64,000 nt of DNA from Sphingomonas sp. BGYR3 (lineage in GTDB: Bacteria; Pseudomonadota; Alphaproteobacteria; Sphingomonadales; Sphingomonadaceae): NCBI RefSeq assembly GCF_025153455.1, contig NZ_JANZNT010000002.1:62001-126000 (forward strand). Direction: 5' to 3'. Positions within the stretch are counted from its first letter, which is position 1. Every line of letters begins with the position of its first letter. Below, piece after piece: positions 33,717 through 43,569 of this stretch. Both the position numbers and the translations under genes were made by a program. Below the pieces are notes generated by a model. That model saw nothing but the letters and a program-made list of their open reading frames with translations, made no database searches and was not told the origin of the DNA.

Positions 33717-34859
33717 TCACCCCTTTGGCGTCAGTTTGAGCAGCCGGCCCTGCGACCCGCGCCCGCCGTCCTCAAGCACGAACAATTCGCCCTTTGGCCC
33801 TTGTTCCACCTCGCGGATGCGGGCGCCCATGTCCCATTGATCCGCCTTTGCCGCGTCCGTGCCCGTCACCTTTACATGGACCAGCGACTGGGACGACAGG
33901 CCGCCGATGAAGATGTCGCCGCGATAATCGGGGAACATCGTGCCGGAATAGACGATCAGGCCGCCGGGCGAGATCACCGGGTTCCAGGAAACCTTGGGCT
34001 TTTCGAACTCGGGCCGGGTGCTGTGATCGGGAATATCCTTGCCATCATAATGATCGCCGTCGGACACGATGGGATAGCCATAGTTGCGGCCGGGCAGCAC
34101 CAGGTTCACCTCGTCCCCGCCCTTTGGCCCCATTTCCTGTTCCCACAGATTGCCCGCACCATCGAACGCGATGCCCAGCAGGTTGCGGTGGCCATAGCTC
34201 CACACGGCGGGATGGAATCCCTTTGCCGTCAGGCCGGGATCGCCCGCGGGCGTGCCGTCGTCCTTCAGCCGAAGCACCTTGCCCAGCGTTGCCTTTGGAT
34301 CCTGTGCCGGATCGAACTTCTGCCGCTCGCCATTGGTGAAGAACAGATGCCCGTCGGGGGCAAAGGCGATGCGGCCCGAATAATGGCCCGCGCCCTCCAC
34401 GAACGGGGCGGCGGTAAAGATCGTGGTCAGCCCGTCGAGCCGGGGGGCGGGGCCGTCCACCATCTTGCCGCGGGCGAGCACCACGCCCTTGCCGCCATTT
34501 CCGGCGGTGGAATAGCTGAGATAGACCATGCCGTTGGACGCGAATTGGGGATGAAGGACGACATCCATCAGGCCGCCCTGACCCTCTGCATCCACGCCGG
34601 GGATCGTCGCCACGACGGTCTTTGTTTTGCCATCGGCGGACAGCAGGACAAGCTCGCCCGCCTTTTCCGTCACCAGCGCGCGGCCGTCGGGCAGGAACGT
34701 CATCGCCCAGGGCGCGGTGAAATCCGCAACTTCGGCAATGGTGAAGGCATCGGCCGCCTTGCCCGTCGTCGGGCTGTTCTGCGCCGCCGCGTCGCCCGCC
34801 TGTCCACAGGCCGCCGCCGCGAACGCGAGGGCGATGATCGATGCCTGAAATTTCATCAT
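33717..34859 (-). CDS. PQQ-dependent aldose dehydrogenase-like lipoprotein
   Basis: The roughly 380-aa protein has a lipoprotein signal (AFAAAAC, Cys about 18) and a soluble-glucose-dehydrogenase (Asd/YliI-type) propeller: FTAPWAMTFLPDGRALVTEK, EGQGGLMDVVLHPQF, HYSGRIAFAPDGHLFFTNGER, SYGHRNLLGIAFD, EQEMGPKGGDEVNLVLPGRNYGYP, and the final REVEQGPKGELFVLEDG. The conserved His and RN residues for catalysis and PQQ binding are present. It oxidises aldose sugars in the periplasm. ATG 34859 is best spaced from AGAGG; 34868 is possible. Confidence 0.9.
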   Translation of the reverse strand: MMKFQASIIALAFAAAACGQAGDAAAQNSPTTGKAADAFTIAEVADFTAPWAMTFLPDGRALVTEKAGELVLLSADGKTKTVVATIPGVDAEGQGGLMDVVLHPQFASNGMVYLSYSTAGNGGKGVVLARGKMVDGPAPRLDGLTTIFTAAPFVEGAGHYSGRIAFAPDGHLFFTNGERQKFDPAQDPKATLGKVLRLKDDGTPAGDPGLTAKGFHPAVWSYGHRNLLGIAFDGAGNLWEQEMGPKGGDEVNLVLPGRNYGYPIVSDGDHYDGKDIPDHSTRPEFEKPKVSWNPVISPGGLIVYSGTMFPDYRGDIFIGGLSSQSLVHVKVTGTDAAKADQWDMGARIREVEQGPKGELFVLEDGGRGSQGRLLKLTPKG

Positions 34860-34991
34860 GAAACGCATCCTCTATACTTGGGTTCGGATTGTGGAACCAT
34901 TGCGGATTGGAATTGATCCGGCCTTAACTGGCAATAGTTGCATCCGCCACAGTCGATCGACAAGATCAGCCCCGACAAAGAGGGGGTGTAT

Positions 34992-36968
34992 ATGCGTTTC
35001 AGGGGGCTGTTGAGTGCGTTGGTGCTGATCGGCACGGTCGCGCATGGCAAGGCGGTTCAGGACAAGGCGGTTGGGGATAGCCCGGCTGCGGACAAGCCGG
35101 CGGGGGACAGGGTGGCCGCGGGGCCGGCCGTATCCGCCGCCGATATGGGCGCGAATGCCGCGATCCTGTCGCCGCAGCTCTCGCCCGACGGGACCCACAT
35201 AGCCGGGATCGGCAAGCTGTCGATTGGCACGAGATTGCTGATTGCGAAGGTGGATACGCCGACCCAGGGGATGCGGCGCATCGCGGTGCCCGAGGGGCTG
35301 ACCGTCGAATGGATGCGCTGGGCGGGCAATGACCGTTTGCTCGTCAGCTTTTCCCTGATCAGCAGATGGGAGGGCGAGGATCGGCGCGCGACGCGCCTGG
35401 CCGCGCTCGATCTGAAGACGGGCCGCTCCATCTTCATCGGATTGAAGGAACAGAGCTTTGACGGCGACGACATCATGTATGTCGACAAGGATGGCGGCTA
35501 TGTGATCCTGTCGACCCAGGCCACGCCGTACGAATATCCGTCCGTGTTTCGGTTCGATCTGGCGACGGGCAGGGCCAAGCTGTTGCTGACGCCCAGGGGT
35601 CAGGTCTGGAATTATGTCGCCGATTCGACCGGCGTGGTCCGCGTCGGCATTCGCCATGCGGATACGGGCTGGTCGCTGCTGTATCGATCCAGCGAGAAAG
35701 AGGCGTTCAGCGTCGCCGTTGAACAGGCAAAGCGCGGCACGGCGAGTCGGCCGATCGACGGGTTCACCATCCTGCCCGGCAGCGACCAGGGCTATGTGAC
35801 GACGACGGACGAGAATGGCCGGTTCGCCGTCCACCGCTTTGATTTCGCCAAGAGCGAGCTTGGCGAAAAGCTCTATGGTGCCGACGGGTACGACATCAGC
35901 GATTATGAAGTCAGCGGCGCGGGCGAGATCGAGGCGGTCTGGTATGCCGATGATCGGCCGCGGACGCTGTGGGTCAACGAGGCGATGAAGCAGCTTCAGG
36001 CGAAGATCGACCGCGCTTTGCCGGGCATGACCAACACGATCGTGTCGCGCAGCCAGGACGATGCGCGCATCCTGGTGTTCAGCGGTTCCGATACGGATCG
36101 CGGCGCTTATTATTTGTATGACTCGGCGAAGCGCGCGCTGTCGCTGCTGATCGACCCGTTTCCGCCGGTCGACCGGGCGCGGCTGAGCCCGATGGAGCCG
36201 GTCAGCTATGCGGCGCGCGATGGCCTGATTATTCCCGCCTATCTGACCCTGCCCAAGGGGCGCGAGGCAAAGGCGCTGCCGCTGATCGTCATGCCGCATG
36301 GCGGGCCGTTTGCGCGGGACGAATGGGGATTCGATGCCTGGGTGCAGTTCCTGGCGGCGCGCGGCTATGTGGTGTTGCAGCCCAATTTCCGCGGATCGAC
36401 CGGCTATGGTCGCCAGTTCGTGGCGAAGGGCACCGGCGAATGGGGCCGGGGCATGCAGGACGATGTGGACGACGGCGTCCGCTGGCTGATCGAGCGGGGG
36501 ATCGTCGATCCCAAGCGCGTCTGCATCATGGGCGGATCCTATGGCGGCTATGCCGCAATGTGGGCAGCGGTGCGAAACCCGGACATTTATCGCTGTGCGA
36601 TCAGCTGGGCCGGGATTTCCGACGTGGCGTCGATGCTGCGCTATGATGCGCGCAAGCTGGCGGCGACGCGGTATTTCATGGACTGGCGGGACCGGGTCAG
36701 GGGCGATGATGATTTCAAGCTGGCGCAGATATCGCCGATCAAGGCGGCCGAGCGCATCAACATTCCGCTGTTGATCGGTCACGGCGCCAAGGATGACAAT
36801 GTACCGCTGTATCAGTCGCGGCGGCTGCACGAGGCGCTGGAAAAGCTGGGCAAGCCGCACGACTATGTCGTGTATCCGGAGGAGGGGCACAGTTTCAGCG
36901 ATCCGGCGGTGGCGACCGATTTCCTGCAGCGGGTCGAGGCGTTTCTGAGACAGCATAACCCCGCCTGA
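34992..36968 (+). CDS. secreted S9 prolyl-oligopeptidase-family peptidase
   Basis: The 658-aa enzyme has a signal peptide (about 1-20), a variable propeller region, and a C-terminal alpha/beta-hydrolase domain with the triad S516 (MGGSYGGYAAMW), D601/D602 (GAKDDNVP) and H633 (EEGHSF). It resembles the acylaminoacyl-peptidase/DPP-like S9C enzymes abundant in sphingomonads. The AGGGGG at 34981 fixes the ATG at 34992. It is divergent to the sugar dehydrogenase gene. Confidence 0.93.
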   Translation: MRFRGLLSALVLIGTVAHGKAVQDKAVGDSPAADKPAGDRVAAGPAVSAADMGANAAILSPQLSPDGTHIAGIGKLSIGTRLLIAKVDTPTQGMRRIAVPEGLTVEWMRWAGNDRLLVSFSLISRWEGEDRRATRLAALDLKTGRSIFIGLKEQSFDGDDIMYVDKDGGYVILSTQATPYEYPSVFRFDLATGRAKLLLTPRGQVWNYVADSTGVVRVGIRHADTGWSLLYRSSEKEAFSVAVEQAKRGTASRPIDGFTILPGSDQGYVTTTDENGRFAVHRFDFAKSELGEKLYGADGYDISDYEVSGAGEIEAVWYADDRPRTLWVNEAMKQLQAKIDRALPGMTNTIVSRSQDDARILVFSGSDTDRGAYYLYDSAKRALSLLIDPFPPVDRARLSPMEPVSYAARDGLIIPAYLTLPKGREAKALPLIVMPHGGPFARDEWGFDAWVQFLAARGYVVLQPNFRGSTGYGRQFVAKGTGEWGRGMQDDVDDGVRWLIERGIVDPKRVCIMGGSYGGYAAMWAAVRNPDIYRCAISWAGISDVASMLRYDARKLAATRYFMDWRDRVRGDDDFKLAQISPIKAAERINIPLLIGHGAKDDNVPLYQSRRLHEALEKLGKPHDYVVYPEEGHSFSDPAVATDFLQRVEAFLRQHNPA

Positions 36969-37057
36969 GCCGTCGCGGATTTCCCGCCGCTCCATCCGGG
37001 CTTGTGGCGCGCGGCGCTTCGGCGTATAGAGCAGGTGCTTTCTCGACATCGTCAAAC

Positions 37058-37089
37058 GTGCCGAGGTCGGGCCCCACCGGGTCCGGCAC
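37058..37089 (+). promoter_or_regulatory. hairpin in the rimP-nusA-infB leader
   Basis: GTGCCG and CGGCAC form the base of a hairpin whose interior (CGGGCCCC...) can pair further. It lies 33 nt upstream of the rimP start codon in the leader of the translation/transcription operon. Such leaders are sites of autoregulation in other bacteria; whether this one is, I cannot tell. Confidence 0.4.
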
Positions 37090-37122
37090 CGAAAGCGCAT
37101 GGATGCATCAACCGGAGTGCCG

Positions 37123-37671
37123 ATGGCCAATCTCGCCGCCCTGACCCAGATTATCGAGCCGGAGGCGCGTGCGCTCGGTTTCGATCTGGTGCGCGTCAAG
37201 ATGTATGGCGGCACGTCGGACCCCACGCTGCAGGTGATGGCCGAACGGCCCGAGACGCGCCAGCTGACCATCGACGATTGCGCCGCGCTGTCGCGCCGCA
37301 TTTCCGATGCGATGGACGCGCTGGAGGCCGCAGGGCGCGACCCGATCGACCATGCCTATCGCCTGGAAGTATCCTCGCCCGGCATCGACCGGCCGCTGAC
37401 CCGCATCGGCGATTTCGCCGACTGGGCCGGGCATGAGGCGCGGATCACGCTTTCCGAAAAGCTGGACGGGCGCAAGCAGTTCAAGGGCGACCTGGCCGGT
37501 GTCGAGCCGACCGGCGAGGTGATCCAGATCGTCGATGCGCAGGGCGTCCAGCACCATGTGCCGTTCGCGCTGATCGAGGATGCAAAGCTCGTGATGACCG
37601 ACCGGCTGATTGCCGCAACCCAACCCCTCTCGGCCGATGGCGCCGACGAGATCATCGAAGTGGAAGGATAA
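37123..37671 (+). CDS. rimP: ribosome maturation factor RimP
   Basis: RimP helps 30S subunit assembly. The 182-aa protein shows the N-terminal alpha/beta domain (IEPEARALGFDLVRVKM, SRRISDAMDA) and the SSPGIDRPL motif before the SH3-like C-terminal domain. ATG 37123 has a GGAG at proper distance; the longer start at 37099 lacks one. It heads the rimP-nusA-ylxR-infB operon, with nusA 5 nt after its stop. Confidence 0.95.
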   Translation: MANLAALTQIIEPEARALGFDLVRVKMYGGTSDPTLQVMAERPETRQLTIDDCAALSRRISDAMDALEAAGRDPIDHAYRLEVSSPGIDRPLTRIGDFADWAGHEARITLSEKLDGRKQFKGDLAGVEPTGEVIQIVDAQGVQHHVPFALIEDAKLVMTDRLIAATQPLSADGADEIIEVEG

Positions 37672-37676
37672 GAGGA

Positions 37677-39299
37677 ATGGCCACCGCCGTTTCCGCCAAC
37701 AAGGCCGAACTGATCGCGATCGCCGATTCGGTCGCGCGCGAAAAGCTGATCGACCGCGCCATCGTGATCGAGGCGCTGGAAGAAGCGATCCAGCGCGCCG
37801 CCAAGACCCGCTATGGCGTCGAAAACGACATCCGCGCCAAGCTGGACCCCCAGTCCGGCGACCTGCGCCTGTGGCGCGTCGTCGAGGTGGTCGAGGCCGT
37901 CGACGATTTCTTCAAGCAGGTCGATGTCGCCCAGGCGCAGAAGCTGCAAAAGGGTGCCGTGGTCGGCGATTACATCGTCGATCCGCTGCCCCCCATCGAA
38001 TTCGGCCGCATCCAGGCCCAGGCGTCGAAGCAGATCATCTTTCAGAAGGTCCGCGATGCCGAGCGCGAGCGGCAGTTCGAGGAATTCAAGGACCGCCAGG
38101 GCGAGATCATCACCGGCGTCGTCAAGCGCGTCGAGTTCGGCCATGTCGTCGTCGATCTGGGCCGGGCAGAGGGCGTCATCCGCCGCGACCAGCAAATCCC
38201 GCGCGAAGTCGTCCGTGTGAACGATCGCGTTCGGTCGATCATCCTGAACGTTCGCCGTGAAAACCGGGGGCCGCAGATCTTCCTGAGCCGCGCGCATCCC
38301 GAATTCATGAAGAAGCTGTTCGCGCAGGAAGTTCCGGAAATCTATGACGGCATCATCGAGATCAAGGCCGCGGCCCGCGATCCGGGCAGCCGCGCCAAGA
38401 TCGGCGTGATCAGCCATGATTCGAGCATCGACCCCGTCGGCGCCTGCGTCGGCATGAAGGGCAGCCGCGTGCAGGCCGTCGTGCAGGAAATGCAGGGCGA
38501 AAAGATCGACATCATCCCCTGGTCGCCCGACACGGCAACTTTTGTCGTCAACGCGTTGCAGCCGGCCAATGTCGCCCGCGTCGTGATCGACGAGGAAGAG
38601 GACCGGATCGAAGTCGTGGTGCCCGACGACCAGCTGTCGCTGGCGATCGGCCGCCGCGGCCAGAATGTCCGCCTGGCCAGCCAGCTGACCGGCAAGGGCA
38701 TCGACATCCTGACCGAGACGGATGCCAGCGAAAAGCGGCAGCAGGAGTTTGTCGAGCGCACCGCCCTGTTCGAAAAGGAACTGGACGTCGACGAGACGCT
38801 GGCCCAGCTGCTGGTTGCCGAAGGCTTCACCGAGCTGGAAGAAGTCGCCTATGTCGAGCTGGACGAACTGGCCAGCATCGAAGGGTTTGACGAGGAGCTG
38901 GCGCAGGAGCTGCAAAGCCGTGCGCAGGAAGCACTCGACCGCCGGGAAGAGGCGAACCGCGAGGCGCGGCGTGCGCTTGGCGTCGAGGACGCGCTGGCCG
39001 ACATCCCCTATATGACCGAAGCGATGCTGGTCACGCTGGGCAAGGCGGGGATCAAGACGCTGGACGATCTGGCGGACCTGGCCACCGACGAGCTGGTCGC
39101 CAAGAAGCGGGCCGAGCCGCGTCGCCGCGGCAACGACACGGCCCCGCAGCGCGCCGAGGACAAGGGCGGCATCCTGGCCCAGTATGGGCTGAGCGAGGAA
39201 CAGGGCAACGAGATCATCATGGCCGCGCGCGCGCATTGGTTCGCCGATGACGACGCGGCCGAAGCTCAGGAGGACGCAGTTGCGGATTCCGAGCAATGA
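37677..39299 (+). CDS. nusA: transcription termination/antitermination factor NusA
   Basis: The 540-aa protein has the N-terminal RNA polymerase-binding domain, an S1 domain ([21 protein letters not shown]), two KH domains ([43 protein letters not shown]) and C-terminal helix-hairpin repeats. A GAGGA precedes the ATG. It modulates pausing, termination and antitermination, and is cotranscribed with rimP upstream and ylxR-infB downstream. Confidence 0.97.
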   Translation: MATAVSANKAELIAIADSVAREKLIDRAIVIEALEEAIQRAAKTRYGVENDIRAKLDPQSGDLRLWRVVEVVEAVDDFFKQVDVAQAQKLQKGAVVGDYIVDPLPPIEFGRIQAQASKQIIFQKVRDAERERQFEEFKDRQGEIITGVVKRVEFGHVVVDLGRAEGVIRRDQQIPREVVRVNDRVRSIILNVRRENRGPQIFLSRAHPEFMKKLFAQEVPEIYDGIIEIKAAARDPGSRAKIGVISHDSSIDPVGACVGMKGSRVQAVVQEMQGEKIDIIPWSPDTATFVVNALQPANVARVVIDEEEDRIEVVVPDDQLSLAIGRRGQNVRLASQLTGKGIDILTETDASEKRQQEFVERTALFEKELDVDETLAQLLVAEGFTELEEVAYVELDELASIEGFDEELAQELQSRAQEALDRREEANREARRALGVEDALADIPYMTEAMLVTLGKAGIKTLDDLADLATDELVAKKRAEPRRRGNDTAPQRAEDKGGILAQYGLSEEQGNEIIMAARAHWFADDDAAEAQEDAVADSEQ

Positions 39300-39401
39300 T
39301 CGGCCACGGCTAAGCCCTGACGCGGGTAACGCTGGTCCATTCATTCCCCCGGCCGATGGTCGGGGGCAGGGATGCGCCATGTCCGGACCGGAGGCGCGCG
39401 C

Positions 39402-40067
39402 ATGAGCGATCCGGTCCGCACTTGTATCCTGTCGCGCGAGGAAGCGCCGCGCGACGGCCTGATCCGGCTGGCGCTGGCGCCTGACGGGCAGGTGCTGCCC
39501 GATATCCGTGCCAAGGCGCCGGGGCGGGGGGCGTGGATCGGCGCGGATCAGGCGGAGCTGACCGACGCCATGGCGCGCGGCAAGCTGCGCGGTGCGCTGT
39601 CGCGGGCATTCAAGACCAACACGCTGACCGTGCCCGACGATCTGGCCAGTCGCATCGCGGCCCAGCTGCGCCAGGCGGCGCTTGACCGGCTGGGGCTGGA
39701 AGCGCGGGCGGGAACGGTGCTGACCGGATCGGAAAAGATCGCTGCAGAGGCGCGCGCGGGCAAGCTGGCCCTGCTGATCCATGCCGCCGATGCCGGGGCC
39801 GATGGTGCCGGCAAGCTGGCCCAGGCATGGCGTGTGGGCATGGGCGAGGAGGGCGGTGGCCGCAGGGGGCTGACATTGCCGGTGGAACGCCCCATATTGT
39901 CGATGGCGCTGGGCCGGGAAAATGTCGTCCATATCGGCGTCATCGATTCCGGCGCCGCGCGGCGCATAACGGACGCCATCGAGCGCTGGCTGCGATTTAT
40001 CGGTCCCGCACCCAATGCCCAACCTTGCGAAACTGCTTCGCAAGGGGCATCGGCTGTCGGCGGCTGA
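39402..40067 (+). CDS. YlxR (DUF448) RNA-binding protein with L7Ae-like C-terminus
   Basis: The 221-aa protein opens with the YlxR domain (PVRTCILSREEAPRDGLIRLAL, GRGAWIGADQ) and continues into a second domain resembling the L7Ae/L30e fold (GTVLTGSEKIAAEARAGKLALLIHAADA), a fusion usual in alphaproteobacteria between nusA and infB. It probably binds RNA. GGAGG seven nt before ATG 39402 was decisive over 39372. Its 3' end is overlapped by possible upstream starts of infB. Confidence 0.92.
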   Translation: MSDPVRTCILSREEAPRDGLIRLALAPDGQVLPDIRAKAPGRGAWIGADQAELTDAMARGKLRGALSRAFKTNTLTVPDDLASRIAAQLRQAALDRLGLEARAGTVLTGSEKIAAEARAGKLALLIHAADAGADGAGKLAQAWRVGMGEEGGGRRGLTLPVERPILSMALGRENVVHIGVIDSGAARRITDAIERWLRFIGPAPNAQPCETASQGASAVGG

Positions 40068-40128
40068 CGAGACGAATGAAATCAGGGACGGGCCGATCCC
40101 GTCCGACATGGGAAATCAGAGTAACCGG

Positions 40129-42786
40129 ATGAGCGATACCGACAACGACAAGCCGAAACTGGGCGCACGCGCGCCGCTGGGCCTGAAGCGCACGGTGGAG
40201 ACGGGCAAGGTGAAGCAGAGCTTCAGCCATGGCCGTTCCAACACCGTTGTGGTGGAGGTGAAGCGGCGGCGGGTGATCGGTCGTCCGGGCGAGGAAACCG
40301 TGGCTCCGGCCGAACCGCAGGTCGCGGCTCCCCCGCCGCCGCCCCCGCCGCCGCCGCCCGCACCTTCGCGTGCCCCGGCCGGCGAGACGGCGCAGGAGCG
40401 TCAGGCCCGCCTGCTGCGTGAGGCAGAAGAACAGCGCATGACCGCGCTGGAGGAAGCGCGTCGCCGCGAGGAGCGCGAGCGGCAGGAAGCGGCCGAGGAA
40501 GAGCGGCGTCGTGCCGAAGCCAAGGCGCGTGCCGAGGCAGAGGCAGCTGCACCCGCCCCCGAGCCAGAACCGGTCGCCGAAGCGCCCGCCAAGCCGCAGC
40601 CTGCGCCCGTCGCTGCCCCGGCCAAGCCCGCCGCGCCCGCAGCGCCCCAGCCGATCACGGAATTGCGGCTGGACCCCAGCCTGCCTGCGCCCCGCCGCTT
40701 TACCCCGGTGCAGCGCCCCGAAATCCCGAAGCGCGAAGAGCAGCGGCCCGCGGCCGAGGCGGCTGCGCCTGCTGCCACCGCTGCTGCGCCGTCGGCCCCC
40801 GTCAATCGCGGCGGCCCGGCCCCCGCGCCCAAGCGGTCCGAGCCGCCGGCCAAGCAGCCGTCGCGCGGTCGTCAGGCCGATGACCGGCGCCAGTCGGGCA
40901 AGCTGACCGTCAACCGTGCGCTTGGCGGCGACGAGGGTGCGCGTGCGCGCAGCCTGGCCGCGCTGAAGCGGGCGCGCGAAAAGGAAAAGCGGTCGCATAT
41001 GGGCGGCATGGGCCAGCCCCGCGAAAAGCAGGTCCGCGACGTCGTGGTGCCAGAGGCGATCACGGTGCAGGAACTGGCCAATCGCATGGCCGAGCGCGGT
41101 GCCGATCTGGTCAAGGCGCTGTTCAAGATGGGCATGATGGTCACCGTCAACCAGACGATCGATCAGGATACCGCCGAACTGCTGGTGACCGAATTCGGCC
41201 ACAACATCCAGCGCGTGTCGGACAGCGACATCGATCTGCAGAGCGACATGACCAGCGATCCGGAGGAGCTGCTGCAGCCGCGTCCGCCGGTCGTCACGAT
41301 CATGGGCCATGTCGATCACGGCAAGACCTCGCTGCTCGACGCCCTGCGCGGCACCGATGTGGTCAAGGGCGAGGCCGGTGGCATTACCCAGCATATCGGC
41401 GCGTATCAGGTGACGCTGAAGGACAAGTCGAAGATCACGTTCCTCGACACGCCGGGCCATGAAGCGTTTACCGAGATGCGGGCGCGCGGTGCCAATGTCA
41501 CCGACATCGTCGTGCTGGTGGTGGCGGCCAATGACGGCCTGATGCCGCAGACGATCGAGGCGATCAACCACACCAAGGCGGCCGGCGTGCCGATGATCGT
41601 GGCGATCAACAAGGTCGATCTGGACAGCGCCAATCCCCAGAAGGTGCGCGAGCGCCTGCTGGAGCATGAGGTGATTGTCGAGGGCATGGGCGGCGAGACG
41701 CAGGACGTCGAGGTTTCCGCGCTGAAGAAGACGGGCCTGGATGAACTGATCGAAAAGATCCAGTTGCAGGCCGAACTGCTCGAACTGCGCGCCAACCCCG
41801 ACCGTTCGGCCGAAGGCACGGTGGTCGAGGCGAAGCTGGACAAGGGTCGCGGCCCCGTGGCCACCATCCTGGTCAATCGCGGTACGCTGAAGGTCGGCGA
41901 CGTGTTCGTTGTCGGCGCGGAGAGCGGCAAGGTGCGCGCGCTGGTCGATGACAAGGGCCGTCAGGTCAAGGAAGCCGGCCCGTCCGTTCCGGTCGAGGTG
42001 CTGGGCCTGTCCGGCGTGCCGATGGCCGGCGACCTGTTGCAGGTGGTGGAGAGCGAGGCACGTGCCCGCGAAGTCGCCGCCTATCGCGCCAGCGTCATCC
42101 AGCAGAAGCGGACCACCCAGACCCCGGCCAGCCTTGAGAGCATGTTCAGTGCGCTGAAGGACAAGCAGGCGATGGAATATCCGCTGGTCGTCAAGGCGGA
42201 TACGCAGGGGACCGTCGAGGCGATCGTCGCTGCGATCAACAAGATCAGCACCGACGACATCAAGGCGCGCGTCCTTCATTCGGGCGTGGGCGGCATCACC
42301 GAAAGCGATGTGACGCTGGCCGGGGCATCCGGTGCGCCGATCATCGGGTTCAACGTCCGTCCCAATGCCAAGGCGCGCGAAATCGCCGAGCGGCAGAAGG
42401 TGGCGTTCAAATATTATGACGTCATCTATGACCTGACCGACGAAATCCGGGCGGGCATGGCGGGCCAGCTGGGTCCGGAAGCGTTCGAAACGGTGGTCGG
42501 CCGTGCGGAAATCCGCGAGGTGTTCTCTGCGGGCAAGCATGGCAAGGCGGCCGGTCTGCTGGTTGTCGAAGGCGCGATCCGCAAGGCGCTGAAGGCCCGC
42601 ATCACGCGTGCCGACGTCATCATCTATCAGGGCGAAATCGCGTCGCTGCGCCGGTTTAAGGACGATGTGCCGGAAGTGCGCGCGGGCCTGGAATGCGGCG
42701 TGACGTTCACCCAGAATTTCACCGACATCAAGCCGGGCGATTTCCTGGAAACGTTCGAAGTGGAGCTGCGCGACCGCACGCTGTAA
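40129..42786 (+). CDS. infB: translation initiation factor IF-2
   Basis: The 885-aa GTPase delivers initiator tRNA to the 30S subunit. It has an N-terminal RNKxVEV-like segment, a long Ala/Pro/Glu-rich low-complexity region with a coiled coil (about 65-270), the IF2_N domain (VVPEAITVQELANRMAERG), the G domain with G1 GHVDHGKT from G393, DTPGHEAF and NKVDL, and C-terminal domains II-IV. The ATG at 40129 matches the conserved MSDTDNDKPKLGARAPLGLK start and removes the overlap with ylxR. Confidence 0.97.
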   Translation: MSDTDNDKPKLGARAPLGLKRTVETGKVKQSFSHGRSNTVVVEVKRRRVIGRPGEETVAPAEPQVAAPPPPPPPPPPAPSRAPAGETAQERQARLLREAEEQRMTALEEARRREERERQEAAEEERRRAEAKARAEAEAAAPAPEPEPVAEAPAKPQPAPVAAPAKPAAPAAPQPITELRLDPSLPAPRRFTPVQRPEIPKREEQRPAAEAAAPAATAAAPSAPVNRGGPAPAPKRSEPPAKQPSRGRQADDRRQSGKLTVNRALGGDEGARARSLAALKRAREKEKRSHMGGMGQPREKQVRDVVVPEAITVQELANRMAERGADLVKALFKMGMMVTVNQTIDQDTAELLVTEFGHNIQRVSDSDIDLQSDMTSDPEELLQPRPPVVTIMGHVDHGKTSLLDALRGTDVVKGEAGGITQHIGAYQVTLKDKSKITFLDTPGHEAFTEMRARGANVTDIVVLVVAANDGLMPQTIEAINHTKAAGVPMIVAINKVDLDSANPQKVRERLLEHEVIVEGMGGETQDVEVSALKKTGLDELIEKIQLQAELLELRANPDRSAEGTVVEAKLDKGRGPVATILVNRGTLKVGDVFVVGAESGKVRALVDDKGRQVKEAGPSVPVEVLGLSGVPMAGDLLQVVESEARAREVAAYRASVIQQKRTTQTPASLESMFSALKDKQAMEYPLVVKADTQGTVEAIVAAINKISTDDIKARVLHSGVGGITESDVTLAGASGAPIIGFNVRPNAKAREIAERQKVAFKYYDVIYDLTDEIRAGMAGQLGPEAFETVVGRAEIREVFSAGKHGKAAGLLVVEGAIRKALKARITRADVIIYQGEIASLRRFKDDVPEVRAGLECGVTFTQNFTDIKPGDFLETFEVELRDRTL

Positions 42787-42811
42787 TCGCAACACTTCTG
42801 GACAAAGCAGG

Positions 42812-42838
42812 GGGCGGCTCGGAAACGGGCCGCCCTTT
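42812..42838 (+). terminator. terminator after infB
   Basis: GGGCGGC pairs with GCCGCCC across a 10-nt loop and is followed by TTT, 26 nt past the infB stop. The short T-run makes it a moderate intrinsic terminator for the rimP-infB operon. Confidence 0.7.
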
Positions 42839-42874
42839 GCCGTTGGATGGCGGATGCGCCGACCCGCATCGGGG

Positions 42875-42892
42875 GCGGCTCAAACGAGCCGC
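42875..42892. other. perfect hairpin between infB and tRNA-Ala
   Basis: GCGGCTC-AAAC-GAGCCGC forms a perfect 7-bp stem about 50 nt beyond the tRNA 3' end (tRNA on the minus strand). It might end the tRNA transcript, but no T-run follows on that strand. Confidence 0.4.
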
Positions 42893-42942
42893 TGCGGGCG
42901 GTTACAATGTCAGGGGAACCTTGTTCCGGCGGCGGGCGGGGT

Positions 42943-43018
42943 TGGTGGAGCTGAGGGGAATCGAACCCCTGACCTCTGCAGTGCGATTGCAGCGCTCTCC
43001 CATCTGAGCTACAGCCCC
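42943..43018 (-). tRNA. tRNA-Ala (anticodon CGC)
   Basis: The minus strand folds into a complete 76-nt cloverleaf: acceptor GGGGCTG/CAGCTCC, D-arm TAGCTCAGATGGGAGAGC, anticodon stem CTGCA/TGCAG with the 7-nt loop ATCGCAC (anticodon CGC, reading GCG), T-arm AGGGGTTCGATTCCCCT, discriminator A and an encoded CCA. GCG is a frequent codon in this GC-rich genome. Confidence 0.97.
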
Positions 43019-43098
43019 GCACCCGCCCGGCATCGCCGGAAGGCGCTCCCCTTAGCCACCTCTATTGCCCGATGCAATGGCCGATTGCACGCATGCGG

Positions 43099-43569
43099 TC
43101 AGTCGGGGATCGGTCCGGTCGCCAGCACCTCGATCGCGTCGGCGCGTCCCTGCCAGTCCGCCGTCTCACCGGGCGCAAGACCCATCAGCGCCTGAGCCAG
43201 CGGCGCGGTGAAGGGGATGCGCCCGGCGGCGGCGTCCGCCTCGTCACTGCCGACCAGATCGACGGTCCGGGCCGCTCCGTTCACCCGGAACTGCACCCGC
43301 GATCCGAACGCGACCTCTTCATCGTCCGGAACAGGCTGGATTTCGGCGGTGGAAAAGCGGGTTTGCCAGTAATGCAGGTCGCGGCGGGCGGATTTCAGGG
43401 CGTCCGCATCCCCGGACGCCGCCTCCACCGCCGCGGTCCATTCGGCAAGACGCCGCTCGATCAGCGCCAGACCCGCCGTCGTCACCCAGTTGGGACCGGG
43501 CGGCAGCGGCAGGGCAAAGCTCGGTTCGAGATGTTCCTCGTCCGATTCACGGCGAAAGGCGACGCTCAT
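43099..43569 (-). CDS. GreA/GreB-family elongation factor-like protein
   Basis: The 156-aa protein carries a helical hairpin-like N-terminal half (ALIERRLAEWTAAVEAA...ALKSARRDLHYWQTRFSTAEI) and a Gre/Rnk-like C-terminal domain with VQFRVNGAARTVDLVGSDEADAAAGRIPFTAPLAQALMGLAPGE. It may bind the RNA polymerase secondary channel and rescue or inhibit polymerase; it is not a standard GreA. The start overlaps the YpfJ gene stop (ATGA), so the pair is coupled. Confidence 0.82.
   Translation of the reverse strand: MSVAFRRESDEEHLEPSFALPLPPGPNWVTTAGLALIERRLAEWTAAVEAASGDADALKSARRDLHYWQTRFSTAEIQPVPDDEEVAFGSRVQFRVNGAARTVDLVGSDEADAAAGRIPFTAPLAQALMGLAPGETADWQGRADAIEVLATGPIPD

Noticed and set aside
37356..40109. 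917-aa minus-strand frame opposite nusA and ylxR
   Set aside because: Shadow of the highly conserved nusA/ylxR genes.
39997..42795. 932-aa minus-strand frame opposite infB
   Set aside because: Shadow of infB; composition follows the reverse complement of its codon bias.
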